A stretch of 64,000 nt of DNA from Marinobacter koreensis (GTDB taxonomy: Bacteria; Pseudomonadota; Gammaproteobacteria; Pseudomonadales; Oleiphilaceae). The position numbers were made by a program, and so were the translations under genes. The DNA is taken from the NCBI RefSeq assembly GCF_023156285.1, contig NZ_JAKZAJ010000004.1:434001-498000 (forward strand). The letters run 5' to 3'. Below, in pieces: positions 63,225 to 64,000 of the stretch; the stretch's first letter is position 1; every line of letters begins with the position of its first letter. A model generated the notes under the pieces. That model did no database searches and was not told the DNA's origin. It worked only from the letters and a program-made list of their open reading frames with translations.

Positions 63225-64000
63225 GCCTTGAACGTATGCTCCTCGGCCGGGAATGTGCGGTTACGTACCTGTTCAACGTAAGCCTTGATGGCATTCTGCA
63301 CGGAATCGGTCTCCGCCAGGAAGTTTTTAACAAAGCGCGGTTTGCGGCCCGTGGTCAGCCCCAGCATATCGTGAACAACGAGGACCTGGCCGTCGGTGTC
63401 AGCACCGGCACCGATGCCGATGACCGGCGCACGGACGGCCTGGGTGATGCGGGCCGCCAGGGGCGCGGGCACACACTCCAGCAGAATGACGTCCGCGCCG
63501 GCCTCGACGAGCTCACAGGCGTGTTCGATCATCAGCTCAGCGGCTTTCTCGTCCCGACCCTGAACCTTGTAGCCGCCAAATTTGTTGACGAACTGTGGTG
63601 TCAGCCCCAGATGCGCGCATACCGGCACCCCCCGCTCGCTCAGGGCCTCGATGGTGTCTTTCATCCAGTCGGTGCCTTCCAGCTTCACCATGTGCGCGCC
63701 GGCCCTCATCAGTTCGGCTGCATTCTCCAGGGCGGCCTCAACCGTGCCGTAAGACATGAACGGCATGTCCGCCATGATCAGGGAGCCGCGGTTGCCTTTG
63801 GCCACGCAGCTGGTGTGATACACGATCTCATCCATGGTGACGGGCAGGGTGCTATCGTTACCCTGAAGCACCATTCCCAGGGAATCGCCGATCAGGATGA
63901 CATCGACACCCGCTTCGCTGACGATCTGGGCGAAGGTTGCGTCATAGGAGGTCAGGGCCGAGAAGGCTTCGCCTTTCTGCTTGTATTCCCGCAGGGTATT
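63221..64000 (-). CDS. panB: Ketopantoate hydroxymethyltransferase (partial at the right edge)
   Basis: The frame continues to the window edge, so about five N-terminal residues are outside. What is seen begins [20 protein letters not shown], followed by [42 protein letters not shown] and [15 protein letters not shown]. These are all PanB signatures. It makes ketopantoate for pantothenate and CoA synthesis and is coupled to panC by a four-base overlap. An ATG at 63874 is internal and not the real start. Confidence 0.95.
   Translation of the reverse strand, partial: NTLREYKQKGEAFSALTSYDATFAQIVSEAGVDVILIGDSLGMVLQGNDSTLPVTMDEIVYHTSCVAKGNRGSLIMADMPFMSYGTVEAALENAAELMRAGAHMVKLEGTDWMKDTIEALSERGVPVCAHLGLTPQFVNKFGGYKVQGRDEKAAELMIEHACELVEAGADVILLECVPAPLAARITQAVRAPVIGIGAGADTDGQVLVVHDMLGLTTGRKPRFVKNFLAETDSVQNAIKAYVEQVRNRTFPAEEHTFKA

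Overview
The window looks like a chromosomal segment of a marine gammaproteobacterium close to Marinobacter. This is inferred from Pseudomonas-like gene order (metX-metW, yggT-proC-yggS-pilT-pilU, pyrE-crc, gmk-rpoZ-spoT-ridA, oxyR-recG, tRNA-Ile2-rpoD-dnaG-rpsU-tsaD), a moderately high GC content, and a FadL-porin/lipoprotein pair like the alkane-uptake Aup pair known from Marinobacter. No database search was possible, so the genus is an inference.

Bases 1 to about 7790 are the right end of an integrated mobile element with lower and more variable GC. It carries the C-terminus of an Eco57I-like adenine methyltransferase and a DUF4268/PD-(D/E)XK nuclease-like protein (probably a restriction-modification or defence pair), a decayed XRE regulator, RadC, a small serine resolvase, a ribbon-helix-helix protein, a single-tyrosine HUH replication protein whose 5' end contains two back-to-back perfect hairpins, four small unknown genes behind their own promoter, and a large serine integrase at the extreme end. 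The element sits inside comM: the first roughly 30 codons of comM are missing at the junction and the rest (to 9242) is intact.

From 9300 to 19100 are housekeeping genes: trmB, then a leftward cluster hemW-rdgB-DUF4426-metW-metX, a dynamin-family GTPase, and yggT-proC-yggS ended by a clear terminator. Rightward pilT and pilU (type IV pilus retraction) are separated by a large palindromic repeat. Next come a FadL-family porin, a small protein with a repeated YRGQVIE peptide, polA, DUF2782, a lipoprotein, a phasin-like protein with a Lys/Ala tail, DUF4124, pyrE, crc, a second palindromic repeat, rph, yicC, a P-type cation ATPase, gmk, rpoZ, spoT, ridA, a nucleotide-sugar-epimerase-like SDR, oxyR, recG, an HDOD protein, DUF2489 and an orphan molybdopterin oxidoreductase.

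From 47300 to 53400 lies an envelope cluster: a 1119-residue Ig-like lipoprotein with a FadL-family porin (Aup-like), and a PEP-CTERM exported protein. From 53500 on are tRNA-Ile2, rpoD, dnaG and rpsU (the macromolecular synthesis operon with an internal hairpin), divergent tsaD, plsY, folB-folK, pgi and panC-panB; panB runs off the right edge. No rRNA, CRISPR array or complete insertion sequence was seen.
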